64,000 nt of DNA from Anaerolineaceae bacterium (GCA_003569365.1 BGOS01000016.1:93948-157947); one strand, 5' to 3'. Shown: positions 52,221 through 60,896, counted from the stretch's first letter. Notes: a model not told the origin generated them from the sequence alone. Numbers and translations: made by a program.

Positions 52221-54227
52221 CTAAATAACATCACGCTCCAGGTTCAGCCACGCCAGCTCGCGCGCGGACAACTGCACGCCCACGCATTCCAGTGAGCTCA
52301 CGGTCTCGCTTATCAGCCGCGGCCCGATCAGCGCAAACGTGGGGAAGGGCTGCGCAAGCACGTAAGCGGCCGCGATTGCGATGGGCGCAACCTGTTTTGT
52401 TTGTGCCAGCTGCAGCGCGCGCTCGCGGCGCGTAAAGTTGTCATCCGCGTACCAGCAGCGCACCAGCTCCGCATCGCCTAGCTTGTCGGCGCCGGCGCGC
52501 TCCGTGAAGAAGCCGCGCGCCTGGCTTGACCACGCCAGCAGCGGCAGCTGCTGCTTGGCCAGCCAGCGGCGCGAGGCCGGGTCGGCAGCCGAGATGCTGC
52601 CAGCCCACACCGGCTCCACCATGCGCGCCAGGCTGAAGTTGTTGCTCATCACGCTAAAGCCCTGCAGGCCTTTGCGCTTGGCGTAGCGGTTGGCGGCGCT
52701 GATGCGCTCGATGGACCAGTTGGAGCCGCCAAATAAATGCATGCGGCCCGCGCGCGCGTGCATGTTGAGCACATCCACAAATTCACCCACCGGCACAGCC
52801 AGGTTGTCGCGGTGCAGCAGGTAGATGTCGGCGTAGCTGGTTTGCAGCCGGTCAAGCGATTCCTCCAGCTGGCGTGAAGCCCACTCTGGCGTGCAAAGCG
52901 GCGTGTGCGCGCCTTTCGCAATCACCGTTGTTGTTTCGCGCACGCCGCGGCTGCGCAGCCATTGGCCCAGCAGGCGCTCTTGCAGCCCGCCTGCATAAAT
53001 ATTGGCGGTGTCAAAAGCATTGCCGCCGCGCTCGTAGTAGTCATCCCAGATTGCTGCAGCATGCGGCATGCTGGCCTGGTTGTCGCAGCCCATTACCAGC
53101 CGCGCCACCGGCTTTGCCAAGCCGGCAATGGTGCCGTGCGGAATGACCGCATGCGGCTGGCGGCGCAGCGGCCGGCGCGCGTGCGTGTGGGTGAACTGCT
53201 CTGGTGTTTCCTGCGCATACACAAGGCCGGCAGCGTTGCGCCAGGCGTCAAGCGCGGCCATATTGCCGAGCGTGTCTGCAACCGTCACCGCTGCAACTTC
53301 GCGCTGGCCCGCAGCCAGTGCCAGTGCCACCGCATCCGCTTCGAGGCCGTAAAGGTTGCCGGGCGTGGTGCACACAATCTCCTGCGCGCTGCCAGCGGCG
53401 TGCAGAAACATGGTGCTGGCCGCACCTTCAGCCGGCGGCACCCATGGCTGCGGAATGTGCAGCATGGCTTTGGTGCCGTAGATGCGTGCGGAGTTGTCCT
53501 GGTCGAGGCCGACACTGCAGGAAACCTGGGCGATCATGCCGTTGGCAAATTGCAGCGTGGCCGCTGCGGTGTCGTCAACGCCAGTGGCCGGGTGCAGGCG
53601 CGCACTGCCGCTGACGCTTTCCGGATTTAAAAAGGGCAGTGCGCTGCTGGCGCCTGCAATCAGGCGCGCGAAAGAAACCGGGTAGCAGCCCACATCCAGG
53701 ATGCCGCCGCCGGCCCCGGCGTTGTTCCATAACCGGCCGCCGGCTGCCGGGTCTGTGTAAAAACCGAACGCTGCCTGTACCAGCTTGACGGTGCCGAGCG
53801 CCCCGCTGCGCACCAGCTCCACAATCTTTTCTGTTTGCGGGTGGCAGCGGTACATAAATGCTTCCATCAGCAATACGCCGTTTGCGCGCGCGGCTTCGGC
53901 CATCACCATGGCTTCGGCATGGTTCAGGCCCAGCGGTTTCTCGCACAGGATGTGCTTGCCCGCCTGCGCTGCGCGGATTGCCCACTCACAGTGCTGCGGG
54001 TGCGGCGTGGCAATGTAGACCGCCTGCACTGCCGGGTCTGCCAGCAGAGCGGCGTAGCTGGCATGGGCCACAGGCACCCCAAACTCGGCCGCGAAGCGCG
54101 CGGCGCTTGCCTGCGAGCGGCTGCCAACGGCAGCAAGCCGGCCGTGCTGAGATTTGGCAACACCTTTTGCAAAAGTGCCGGCAATGCTGCCGGTTGCCAA
54201 AATTCCCCACGCGAGGCGGTTACTCAT
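52221..54227 (-). CDS. Fusion of Gfo/Idh/MocA oxidoreductase and aldo/keto reductase
   Basis: 668 residues in one uninterrupted frame. Residues 1 to about 330 are a Gfo/Idh/MocA enzyme: Rossmann GILATGSIAGTFAKG, CEKPLGLN with the catalytic Lys, and GGGILDVGCYPVSFARL. Residues about 350-668 are an aldo/keto reductase: FDTANIYAGG (Asp, Tyr), a Lys in VIAKGAH, LLHRDN (His) and FGGSNWSIERI. Both halves use NAD(P)(H) and act on sugars or polyols, so the fusion may carry out coupled redox on one carbohydrate, for example an epimerisation through a keto sugar. That role is inference; both active sites look intact. Confidence 0.88.
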   Translation of the reverse strand: MSNRLAWGILATGSIAGTFAKGVAKSQHGRLAAVGSRSQASAARFAAEFGVPVAHASYAALLADPAVQAVYIATPHPQHCEWAIRAAQAGKHILCEKPLGLNHAEAMVMAEAARANGVLLMEAFMYRCHPQTEKIVELVRSGALGTVKLVQAAFGFYTDPAAGGRLWNNAGAGGGILDVGCYPVSFARLIAGASSALPFLNPESVSGSARLHPATGVDDTAAATLQFANGMIAQVSCSVGLDQDNSARIYGTKAMLHIPQPWVPPAEGAASTMFLHAAGSAQEIVCTTPGNLYGLEADAVALALAAGQREVAAVTVADTLGNMAALDAWRNAAGLVYAQETPEQFTHTHARRPLRRQPHAVIPHGTIAGLAKPVARLVMGCDNQASMPHAAAIWDDYYERGGNAFDTANIYAGGLQERLLGQWLRSRGVRETTTVIAKGAHTPLCTPEWASRQLEESLDRLQTSYADIYLLHRDNLAVPVGEFVDVLNMHARAGRMHLFGGSNWSIERISAANRYAKRKGLQGFSVMSNNFSLARMVEPVWAGSISAADPASRRWLAKQQLPLLAWSSQARGFFTERAGADKLGDAELVRCWYADDNFTRRERALQLAQTKQVAPIAIAAAYVLAQPFPTFALIGPRLISETVSSLECVGVQLSARELAWLNLERDVI

Positions 54228-54574
54228 GTTGAACTCCCCTGCTTGTATTGGCTGCGGATTTATCAGCGCAATGCGATCGAAACACGCGCTTGCATGCGAG
54301 TGGATTATATATTCAAGCGGGGGCCGACTGCAGTCATGACAATGTGGTCTGTCACACGACCGATTGGCTTTGGTGAGCGGTGGGTGTCGTGCCGGATGGT
54401 GCCGGCCAACTGCTTTGCGGCTGGCAAGTGCCTGTCAGGTGGTTTAGTTCGGCAATATGCAAGGCGACGCGCGCTGGGAGTGCGGGCTTATGAAACTCAG
54501 CTAACAGCGGGCAGCAGTTGCTGCGGTTCGAATGGTGTGCGTCGCAGTGTTTAATTTTTGGTAAATGTATCTTT
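54228..54574. other. Intergenic region with promoter for the oxidoreductase fusion
   Basis: 347 bases between two minus-strand genes. A perfect minus-strand TATAAT lies at 54309-54304, about 77 bases before the ATG at 54227, with no good -35. Nothing else was recognised. Confidence 0.5.
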
Positions 54575-56995
54575 TCAGCCGCCCGCCAGTGCTTGGGAGT
54601 AAAACCGCAGGTAGTCCGGCACATGCTGCACCCAGTACACCGGCCCATGAAAGCCCGGATAGAGATGCCATTCGTGCGGAATTTTGCGGTCAGTGAGCGA
54701 ATTGTGGATCGCGGTCAATGTGCCCACCCACGGATCTTGTTCGCCAATGTCCAGCCAAATCTTCAGGGAGGCTGCACCTGGCGCTGTTTGGGCAAGCACC
54801 ACCGGATCTTTACTGGTGAACTCGGCGCCGGTCCCCAGGAAGTTCAGTTCTTCTGTGCCTTCATACAAGCTGGGGCTGCTGCTAGCAACCACGCCAAACA
54901 CATTGGGGTATGTGAAGCCCTGGTGCAGGGCACCCCAGCCGCCGATTGAAAGTCCGCCGACCGCACGCGCGGCCGGGGAACGCACGGTGCCAAAGTTCTG
55001 GTCAACTTCCCCCACTATTTCGTATGCGAGGTATTCACCCCAAGCCGGGTCATTGGCGGCCCAGTTGGTGAAGTAGCTGCGCTCGCCATGCGGCAGTACG
55101 ATGATGAACGGCATTAAGGCGCCGGCGGCCATGCCCCGGTCTGCCATGTCAAATAGACCATACGCAGCCCACTCGTCCTGCAGCCCGCCGCCACCATGCA
55201 GTGCATAGACCACGGGATAACGCCGGTCAGTATCCCCGTACCCGGGCGGCAGGTAGATCCAGTAGATCATGTCACGGTAAAGGAGCGGGCTGTACATGCT
55301 GCGGGCATAGGCGCGCCCCTTTAGGTTGCCTACATACTCGCTTACCAAGGTCTGGTCATCCGGCGGCAGCGGCGGAAATTCCAGCGGCGTCTGGGCTGTG
55401 GCAGGTGCAGCAGTAAGTTCTGGCTCAACTACAAGCGTCGGTTGCGCATCTGTTTGCGCGGCAGGTTTGGGGATTGGCGGAATTAGAGTGGCAGGCGGCG
55501 CTTGAGTTGCCACAATGGCGATTGAGATATCACTGCTGGCGGGGGTGGCCTGCGCCATCGCTGTGCCAGTTGCCGGCACAGCGATGGCGGCAATCACGGT
55601 GCCATAAGCTTTTGCCCGCGCAATAACTTTCGGATCAAGCTCCAAGGGCTGCGCAAGCACCGGTTGCACCCGCAGCAGTGGCAGAAATACAAGTGAGGCG
55701 AGCACCATCATGACCGGACTGGCGTACCAGAATGGGAGCGTTCTGTGTGTGGGCATTAGAAACCGGCTGCGCGCCAGCACCCAGATCAGCGCCACGGCAG
55801 CAATCTGGAAAGCAGCGTTGATGGCGGGCGGGCTAACATAGTCCACCCCTAGTGGCGTAAGCAGCAGCTGTGCGCCCACTGCCACTGCTGCGTGCAATGC
55901 AAAGGCGTACAGTGCATTCTGCCCGAGCGGCGCCAGCAAGCCGCGGGCGTGGCGCAGGTACTTCCACCAGCGGGTGAGGCATAGGAACATGAAAGTAAAG
56001 ACCACTGCCGAAGCAAGCAGGCGCCCCACTTGCAAGTCTGATTTCCCGAATACATTTATTTGCAGCCAGAACTCAGCTTCACTGATTGTGCCACTTAGGT
56101 CCCGGATCGGGGCGGGCAACCTGCTTGGCGGCAGGTACATTGCGGCGCACAACAGAAGCAGCGCCAGCGTACCCGCTCCGGTTATCCAATGCAGGCGCCG
56201 GGCACCACGGGTTGTTGGCGCTCCCATGCTGTTGCGCTTGTAGCCGAGTGCCAGCCCGCCAAAAAACAAAAGTTGCCAGGCGGAAAACTCAAACAGGTAG
56301 TTGCCGGCGATGGGCCACATGACCGTTACCGCATCCGGCACAATCTGGTGCAGCGCCCAGATTGCCACAGACACACCGAGCAGCCATGCGGTCCAGCCTC
56401 GTTCCAGCATAAACAGCGCAACCGGCGTAATCATGAAGAACACTGTGTAAAGCAGCATTACATCGGCCAGGTAGTAAGTGCGATGCAAGGTCAGCACGTT
56501 CAACAAGTAAGTTACCGGGTCTGAAAGGTCCAGCCCTTGCGCCCAGCGCAGCCCGAAGACTTCAGACACCGGTACTATCAGCAGGGTCATGGCCACAGTG
56601 AGCAGGTACAGCGCAATCATGCGCAGCATGATTTTTTGAACGGCTGCAACCAAGCCGGCTTGCTGTACCACCCGGTGATAAACCAGGCCGGCCATCAGGC
56701 CGGAGGTGAGAATAAAGCCTTCCGCTGCGGAGGTAAAAAACCGGTTGCCACCGGTGATCAGCCACAGCGGTGAGACACCGAGCACATGGTCGATGATCAT
56801 CGCCAGCGCAAAATACCCGCGCAAAAGGTCGATGCGCAGGTCGCGGCCGGCAGCTGTGATGTATGGCGGCAGAACTACTGCGGGTTTTGCATCAGTGCCA
56901 GCCGGCAGCGGTGATGGCACGCTCCCGATCCACGGCAGCAGAAATTTATCTGGCGTGTCGGCAGATTGGAGCGTTGGCAGTGTGGCTGCTGGCAT
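54575..56995 (-). CDS. OpgC-like membrane acyltransferase fused to a C-terminal esterase
   Basis: 806 residues. Residues about 45-440 are a polytopic OpgC/acyltransferase-3-like domain with roughly ten helices; it opens RDLRIDLLRGYFALAMIIDHV, whose His is the likely catalytic base. An Ala/Pro/Thr-rich linker (about 470-550) leads to an esterase-D/mycolyltransferase-like alpha/beta hydrolase at about 560-800. That domain has VVYALHGGGG, the nucleophile elbow GLSIGGWGAL, an acid in DIGEQDPW and the His in GFHGPVYW. Both activities on one chain suggest acyl transfer to, and removal from, an external glycan. This is inference from domain content. Confidence 0.82.
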   Translation of the reverse strand: MPAATLPTLQSADTPDKFLLPWIGSVPSPLPAGTDAKPAVVLPPYITAAGRDLRIDLLRGYFALAMIIDHVLGVSPLWLITGGNRFFTSAAEGFILTSGLMAGLVYHRVVQQAGLVAAVQKIMLRMIALYLLTVAMTLLIVPVSEVFGLRWAQGLDLSDPVTYLLNVLTLHRTYYLADVMLLYTVFFMITPVALFMLERGWTAWLLGVSVAIWALHQIVPDAVTVMWPIAGNYLFEFSAWQLLFFGGLALGYKRNSMGAPTTRGARRLHWITGAGTLALLLLCAAMYLPPSRLPAPIRDLSGTISEAEFWLQINVFGKSDLQVGRLLASAVVFTFMFLCLTRWWKYLRHARGLLAPLGQNALYAFALHAAVAVGAQLLLTPLGVDYVSPPAINAAFQIAAVALIWVLARSRFLMPTHRTLPFWYASPVMMVLASLVFLPLLRVQPVLAQPLELDPKVIARAKAYGTVIAAIAVPATGTAMAQATPASSDISIAIVATQAPPATLIPPIPKPAAQTDAQPTLVVEPELTAAPATAQTPLEFPPLPPDDQTLVSEYVGNLKGRAYARSMYSPLLYRDMIYWIYLPPGYGDTDRRYPVVYALHGGGGLQDEWAAYGLFDMADRGMAAGALMPFIIVLPHGERSYFTNWAANDPAWGEYLAYEIVGEVDQNFGTVRSPAARAVGGLSIGGWGALHQGFTYPNVFGVVASSSPSLYEGTEELNFLGTGAEFTSKDPVVLAQTAPGAASLKIWLDIGEQDPWVGTLTAIHNSLTDRKIPHEWHLYPGFHGPVYWVQHVPDYLRFYSQALAGG

Positions 56996-57146
56996 GCCGG
57001 GGCTTGCTTGCTTGTAATGAAGGTATGGACTTGCGGAAGGCGGGTATGCGAAGGTGCAACTTTCCCAAGCAAGTATATCTTGGCGGCAGATGGAAACTTC
57101 AACGGCGCGGATTGTGCTGGACAGCCGAAGATCCCTAGTTTGGGTT

Positions 57147-58631
57147 CTAATTTAGGGAGTTGTAAAACTCCAGAATTGCTTTGGTTGTCCGGTCGCCTGC
57201 ACTGCCCAGCAGATCGGAAAGTGTGGAGTGGGTGCGGTCTGGAATGTCGAGCAGGTCTGCGTGGACGCCGGCTGACTTCAAACTGCTGGCGAGGCTTACT
57301 GCTTGCTGTTTGCGGAACGCATTCAGGTGCGCATGCACAAGCAGGAAGGGCGCAATGTTTTTGGCGGGTGCCACATGATTTACCGCGGATGCATCGTCCC
57401 AAACCGGAGAATATTTGGGGCCAAATGCCAGTGCGTAGACATTATTGCGGTCGGTGTAGTGCCGCATGATCAGGGGGATGTCGTAGGCACCGCCATCCAG
57501 CGCCACAACGCCTTTGATGATCGAAAGGGGCTGAGATTCGGCAGCCAGATAGCGTTCATCTGTTGCAACAAGCGCCGCCAATTGGGCACCAGCCGAATGG
57601 CCCAGCAGGAACAAGCGCTTTGAATTACCGCCATAGCGCTCAATATGCTTTTGGATCCAACTGATGGCTTTTGCCAAATCCTTAACATTGTTTGGGTGTG
57701 CCCCCGCGGGCAGCAGCTGATAGTTGACACTTGCAAACACATAGCCGGCGGCCGTAAAAGCCTGGCCTTTTAGGCCCACCTCTGACTTGTCACCACCAGA
57801 CCAGCCGCCCCCATGTACATAAATGATCACCCCATGTTTCTGAGAGCTTGCTGGCACGTAGAGGTCAAGGCTTTGCCGCGGGTTGGCGGCTGCCACTTGA
57901 TCGTACGGCAGGTTGGGATAGATGCGCATGCCGCCGGTCGCGACGCTTGGCGCCTGTGCCAGTGCGCTTGGCACAGAAGCAGCTGCCGCTGCTGGCGCGG
58001 CTGCAGCACTGCCTATCCGCGGAACTTTTGCAAGATCGCCGGTTACCGTACCCACGCTTGTGGCGATCCATGTAGTGGTGCCAAATTTGGGAACATCCAC
58101 GCGCAGCCAGAAGCCGTCGTTGGTGACCCCGAGCACGGTTAATTTGTCACCCCTGAAAACTGCGCCCAGTACTGTGCCATAGGTGGCTGGTTTAGCGCGC
58201 ACATAGGCACTTGCTGCCGTCACAGACACCACCACCGGGGCGCTGGCGGCATGGCGGGCGGCAGGCTGCTGGCTTGAGTTTTCCACTCGACTGGTAGCGC
58301 GCATAAAAGTTGGGAGCACGCCAGAACCGGCTGCCGGTGCCAAGCGGGCAGCAATGGTGCGCATGGCTGACGGCGGGCTTGCCAAGCCAGCTATCCGGGC
58401 GAAAGATCTGCTGCCGGAGTTCAAGCCTGCCATCGGCAAGGCTGGAGCTGGTTTATGTGCCGAGCCTGTGGAATGTGAAGGACGGGTAGTTGCCGCAGTG
58501 CTTAAGCGCTGCGCATCCGGCATGCACATGCCCGCACACAAGAGAATACAACCAGGCAAAAGAATCTTGTTGAGCCCGATAAATCGGAACTTGCCCAGAG
58601 CTGGGGCTGATTTTCTAGCAATAATTTCCAT
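57147..58631 (-). CDS. Secreted SH3-domain carboxylesterase (BD-FAE/alpha-beta hydrolase)
   Basis: 494 residues. The hydrophobic N-terminus (ILLPGCILLCAGMC) is a signal or lipoprotein-like segment. A low-complexity stretch follows, then a bacterial SH3 domain at about 135-200 (SAYVRAKPATYGTVLGAVFRGDKL). From about 245 comes a hydrolase with the oxyanion motif YVHGGGWSGGD, the nucleophile GHSAGAQLAAL and the C-terminal His in DRTHSTL. Bacterial SH3 domains bind cell-wall peptides, so the enzyme probably acts at the cell surface. It lies next to another surface esterase. Confidence 0.87.
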   Translation of the reverse strand: MEIIARKSAPALGKFRFIGLNKILLPGCILLCAGMCMPDAQRLSTAATTRPSHSTGSAHKPAPALPMAGLNSGSRSFARIAGLASPPSAMRTIAARLAPAAGSGVLPTFMRATSRVENSSQQPAARHAASAPVVVSVTAASAYVRAKPATYGTVLGAVFRGDKLTVLGVTNDGFWLRVDVPKFGTTTWIATSVGTVTGDLAKVPRIGSAAAAPAAAAASVPSALAQAPSVATGGMRIYPNLPYDQVAAANPRQSLDLYVPASSQKHGVIIYVHGGGWSGGDKSEVGLKGQAFTAAGYVFASVNYQLLPAGAHPNNVKDLAKAISWIQKHIERYGGNSKRLFLLGHSAGAQLAALVATDERYLAAESQPLSIIKGVVALDGGAYDIPLIMRHYTDRNNVYALAFGPKYSPVWDDASAVNHVAPAKNIAPFLLVHAHLNAFRKQQAVSLASSLKSAGVHADLLDIPDRTHSTLSDLLGSAGDRTTKAILEFYNSLN

Positions 58632-58663
58632 GCTGGGTCCTAAATTTTGGCCGGAAGATTACC

Positions 58664-58672
58664 GTTATATCA
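58664..58672 (-). promoter_or_regulatory. Extended -10 promoter of the SH3-esterase gene
   Basis: On the minus strand TGATATAAC (TGn plus TATAAC) stands about 33 bases before ATG 58631, with no obvious -35. Confidence 0.5.
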
Positions 58673-58861
58673 TTTATTTTGGAGATAGTCAGACTGCTTA
58701 AACTACCTGCAAGTGCCTGCTGCTTGCGCGTTTCATTCCTAAGTGGGGAACTGCGGGGCTCGGCCACGAAAAATCTGCGTGTTGCATCGGCGCCACTGTT
58801 GGTTTGCCCGCCAACTGTGCGCCGGAAGCACGCCGCCCGCCCCGCAGATCCCAGATTTGTA

Positions 58862-58870
58862 TGGTACTAT
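58862..58870 (+). promoter_or_regulatory. Extended -10 promoter of the Cys leader transcript
   Basis: TGGTACTAT carries TGn followed by TACTAT. Seven bases separate it from ATG 58878, predicting a transcript that starts at the leader-peptide ATG. It is nearly the same sequence as the recO promoter (TGGTATAAT). Confidence 0.6.
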
Positions 58871-58877
58871 CCTGCCT

Positions 58878-58943
58878 ATGTTCGGGAAGAATAGATTGGC
58901 GCTTGAGGCTTGCTTCTGTAGCACCTGCATTGGGGCGCCATAG
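58878..58943 (+). CDS. Cys-rich leader peptide upstream of the DUF4395 gene
   Basis: A 21-residue frame ending EACFCSTCIGAP, with three Cys codons among six residues. The ORF track absorbs it into a 66-codon frame from 58743, but the promoter places the real start at ATG 58878. It is followed after 36 bases by an intrinsic terminator and then a DUF4395 gene. Poly-Cys leader peptides that govern sulfur-related genes, DUF4395 among them, are known from mycobacteria. By analogy this senses charged tRNA-Cys. Function is inferred. Confidence 0.75.
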   Translation: MFGKNRLALEACFCSTCIGAP

Positions 58944-59013
58944 TCTTTCGCTGTTTGTTTCGCGACGCGCTATGTAACACCCCCATGGAAACCAACCATG
59001 GGGGTTTTTTATT
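58897..59013 (+). terminator. Cys attenuator: leader hairpin, antiterminator segment and intrinsic terminator
   Basis: CCCCCATGG (58980-58988) pairs perfectly with CCATGGGGG (58996-59004), followed by TTTTTTATTT, a strong terminator. Upstream, TGGCGC (58897-58902) is complementary to GCGCCA (58935-58940), a hairpin enclosing all three Cys codons. TGGGG (58931-58935) can pair with CCCCA (58981-58985) inside the terminator arm, a short candidate antiterminator. The terminator is certain; the switching scheme is inference. Confidence 0.7.
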
Positions 59014-59033
59014 TCTGGAAGGAGCTTATTGCA

Positions 59034-59546
59034 ATGACCGTTCAACAACCATCCTGGACCGCAAAGGTCTTTAGTTTTCCCAACCCCGTGAATGATTACG
59101 CAGCGCGGCTGGTAGCCGGCATGGTGGTTTTGATGGGGCTGTGGGTATTGGTTGACGATGCGGCGTGGCTGCTGCCGTTGCTGGCGGCTGGTTTTCTGGC
59201 GCGGGTGCTGGCCGGCCCGCGGCTGAGTGCTGCCGGCTGGCTGGCTACCCGCGTCCTAATTCCGGCGCTGGGCAATCCCTTTCGGCCGGTGGCGGGGCCG
59301 CCCAAGCGCTTTGCGCAATTTGTTGGTTTGTTGTTTTCCGGTGGCGCGCTGTGGCTGCACTGGGGCTTGCAGCTGGCCGGCGCTGCCAAGATCTTGATTG
59401 CAGTGCTGGTGCTGTTTGCCAGCTTGGAGACGGCATTGGGCTTCTGTGCCGGCTGCTTTGTGTTTGGCTTCTTCATTCGTTGGGGGCTGGTGCCGGCCGC
59501 CGTATGCGCGGAGTGTGAAAACTTTTCCAGCCGCGCACTGACATAA
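59034..59546 (+). CDS. DUF4395 family membrane protein
   Basis: 170 residues from ATG 59034, with AAGGAG upstream; the track start 58998 lies in the terminator. Four or so hydrophobic segments, the conserved opening FPNPVNDYAARLVAG, a GPPKRFAQ loop, and two Cys pairs near the C-terminus (FCAGC and VCAEC). Family function is unproven; DUF4395 genes are often found with thiosulfate/sulfur-transfer genes. The Cys leader in front supports a sulfur-linked role here. It is alone behind the attenuator. Confidence 0.88.
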   Translation: MTVQQPSWTAKVFSFPNPVNDYAARLVAGMVVLMGLWVLVDDAAWLLPLLAAGFLARVLAGPRLSAAGWLATRVLIPALGNPFRPVAGPPKRFAQFVGLLFSGGALWLHWGLQLAGAAKILIAVLVLFASLETALGFCAGCFVFGFFIRWGLVPAAVCAECENFSSRALT

Positions 59547-59651
59547 CGCGGTGCCGGAAGTGCGGCGCTGCAGCACCCCGGCTGGTGCGCAAACCGCAAC
59601 CGGGCGCGTGGGCAGCTTGCCGGCAGCTGGAGTGTAGAGTAAGGTTGGCAG

Positions 59652-60212
59652 GTGTTAGACCGGCAACTGTTCACAATGTTGTTCCAGCTTGCAACTACAA
59701 ACAGCTGGACCCAACAGTTCACGGTTTTTTTGGGCGTGCAGCTGCCGTATGTGGTCTGTGCAGTCGCTGCGCTATACGAATGGTTCGTGCGCGCGCACCA
59801 CGAAATGCCGCGCTCGCTGGTGCGCATTTTCCTGCCAGGGATTGTGGTGTGGCGGTTCGCATGGGTCTTGAAGGCATGGTTGTTCGTGGCACGCCCGATC
59901 CTTGTGCTCGGCATTGTGCCAATCATTGCCGTGTCTGATCAAAATGGCGCATTCCCTTCAGCGCACAGCACTTTTTTCTCTGCGATGGCCGTCAGTATTT
60001 TCTTTCGCAACCGGCGCGCGGGTGGACTGTTTTTTTGTGCAGCCCTGGTGGTGGCGTTTGCGCGCGTGGCCGGTGGCGTGCACTGGCCCTCAGATGCAGT
60101 TGGCGGCTTGGTGCTGGGAGCCGCGGGCGCTGTGCTTGGCCAGCTAGGGTTCAGGTGGTACGACTCGCTGGCACCGGCATCTGCTTTACCCCACAACAAA
60201 ACTGCGGGTTAG
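59652..60212 (+). CDS. PAP2-family phosphatase (undecaprenyl-diphosphatase-like)
   Basis: 186 residues from GTG 59652, five to six helices. The three PAP2 phosphatase motifs are present: KAWLFVARP, PSAHS and RVAGGVHWPSD (catalytic His). Small bacterial members of this size (BcrC-like) recycle undecaprenyl pyrophosphate for cell-wall synthesis, but other lipid phosphates are possible. It stands alone, convergent with the DUF1003 gene. Confidence 0.87.
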   Translation: MLDRQLFTMLFQLATTNSWTQQFTVFLGVQLPYVVCAVAALYEWFVRAHHEMPRSLVRIFLPGIVVWRFAWVLKAWLFVARPILVLGIVPIIAVSDQNGAFPSAHSTFFSAMAVSIFFRNRRAGGLFFCAALVVAFARVAGGVHWPSDAVGGLVLGAAGAVLGQLGFRWYDSLAPASALPHNKTAG

Positions 60213-60317
60213 TGCAGCATTGTTGTCGAAGTAATGTATGGTGCGCCGCAAGCGCCACAGTGACTTGAGCAGCGGGCGCGCGTGCAGCGCAGTGGCCAGC
60301 TTGCAGCGCAGCAGCAG

Positions 60318-60875
60318 CTAGCTTTCCGGCAGCTTGTGGGCGGCGCGCTGTTGCAGGCGCTCCAGCTCGGCCAGCACATCCTCCGGCAGGGTCTCCTGTT
60401 CCAGTTCGGCCAACTCCGCATCCGCATCGTTCGCAATTCCCAGCTTGTCTTGAATGGCATCCAGCATGCGCAGGCTGCGCGTGAGTTCGTGCTCGGTGAG
60501 CAGGCCGATGTGCAGGTCAAGGTCGGCGCGGAAATCCGCCTCGCGGCTGAGGCGGTTTTGGCTGACGAGCACAAAGGTGGCCAGGAAGATGGCTTCAAGC
60601 GACACAATCATTGTGAGCAGGCCGTAGGGAAAGGGATCGAAGGGCGCGATGCCCAGGCGCCCGGTGTTGAGCGTGACCCACGCTGCAAACCAGAGCACAT
60701 GCAGCCACAGGAAGCGCATGCTGCCGGAGAAGGCCGTAATGAAGTCTGCGATGCGGTCTTGGATGCCACGCTGGCGCGCTGCTTTTTTGCGCAGTCGCAA
60801 AATGGTGCGCATGTTGCGCTCCAGTATCCGGCTGAGGTGCGGTTGCGGTGGCGGGCTGCCCGCAGTGGGTGGCAT
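60318..60875 (-). CDS. DUF1003 domain membrane protein
   Basis: 185 residues. Two membrane helices separated by a short loop (FLWLHVLWFAAWVTLN, FDPFPYGLLTMIVSLEAIFLATFVLVSQNR) followed by a conserved polar tail (DFRADLDLHIGLLTEHELTRSLRMLDAI) match DUF1003. Function unknown. A Met at MRTILRLRKKAARQRG may be the true start. Last gene of the minus-strand group with def. Confidence 0.87.
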   Translation of the reverse strand: MPPTAGSPPPQPHLSRILERNMRTILRLRKKAARQRGIQDRIADFITAFSGSMRFLWLHVLWFAAWVTLNTGRLGIAPFDPFPYGLLTMIVSLEAIFLATFVLVSQNRLSREADFRADLDLHIGLLTEHELTRSLRMLDAIQDKLGIANDADAELAELEQETLPEDVLAELERLQQRAAHKLPES

Positions 60876-60896
60876 TGCTAATTTTGGCGGCGGGTT

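Noticed and set aside
54336-54355. CRP/FNR-like palindrome (TGTGG-TCTG-TCACA)
   Set aside because: Spacing between half-sites is 4 rather than 6 and it is not positioned convincingly relative to the -10 at 54304-54309.
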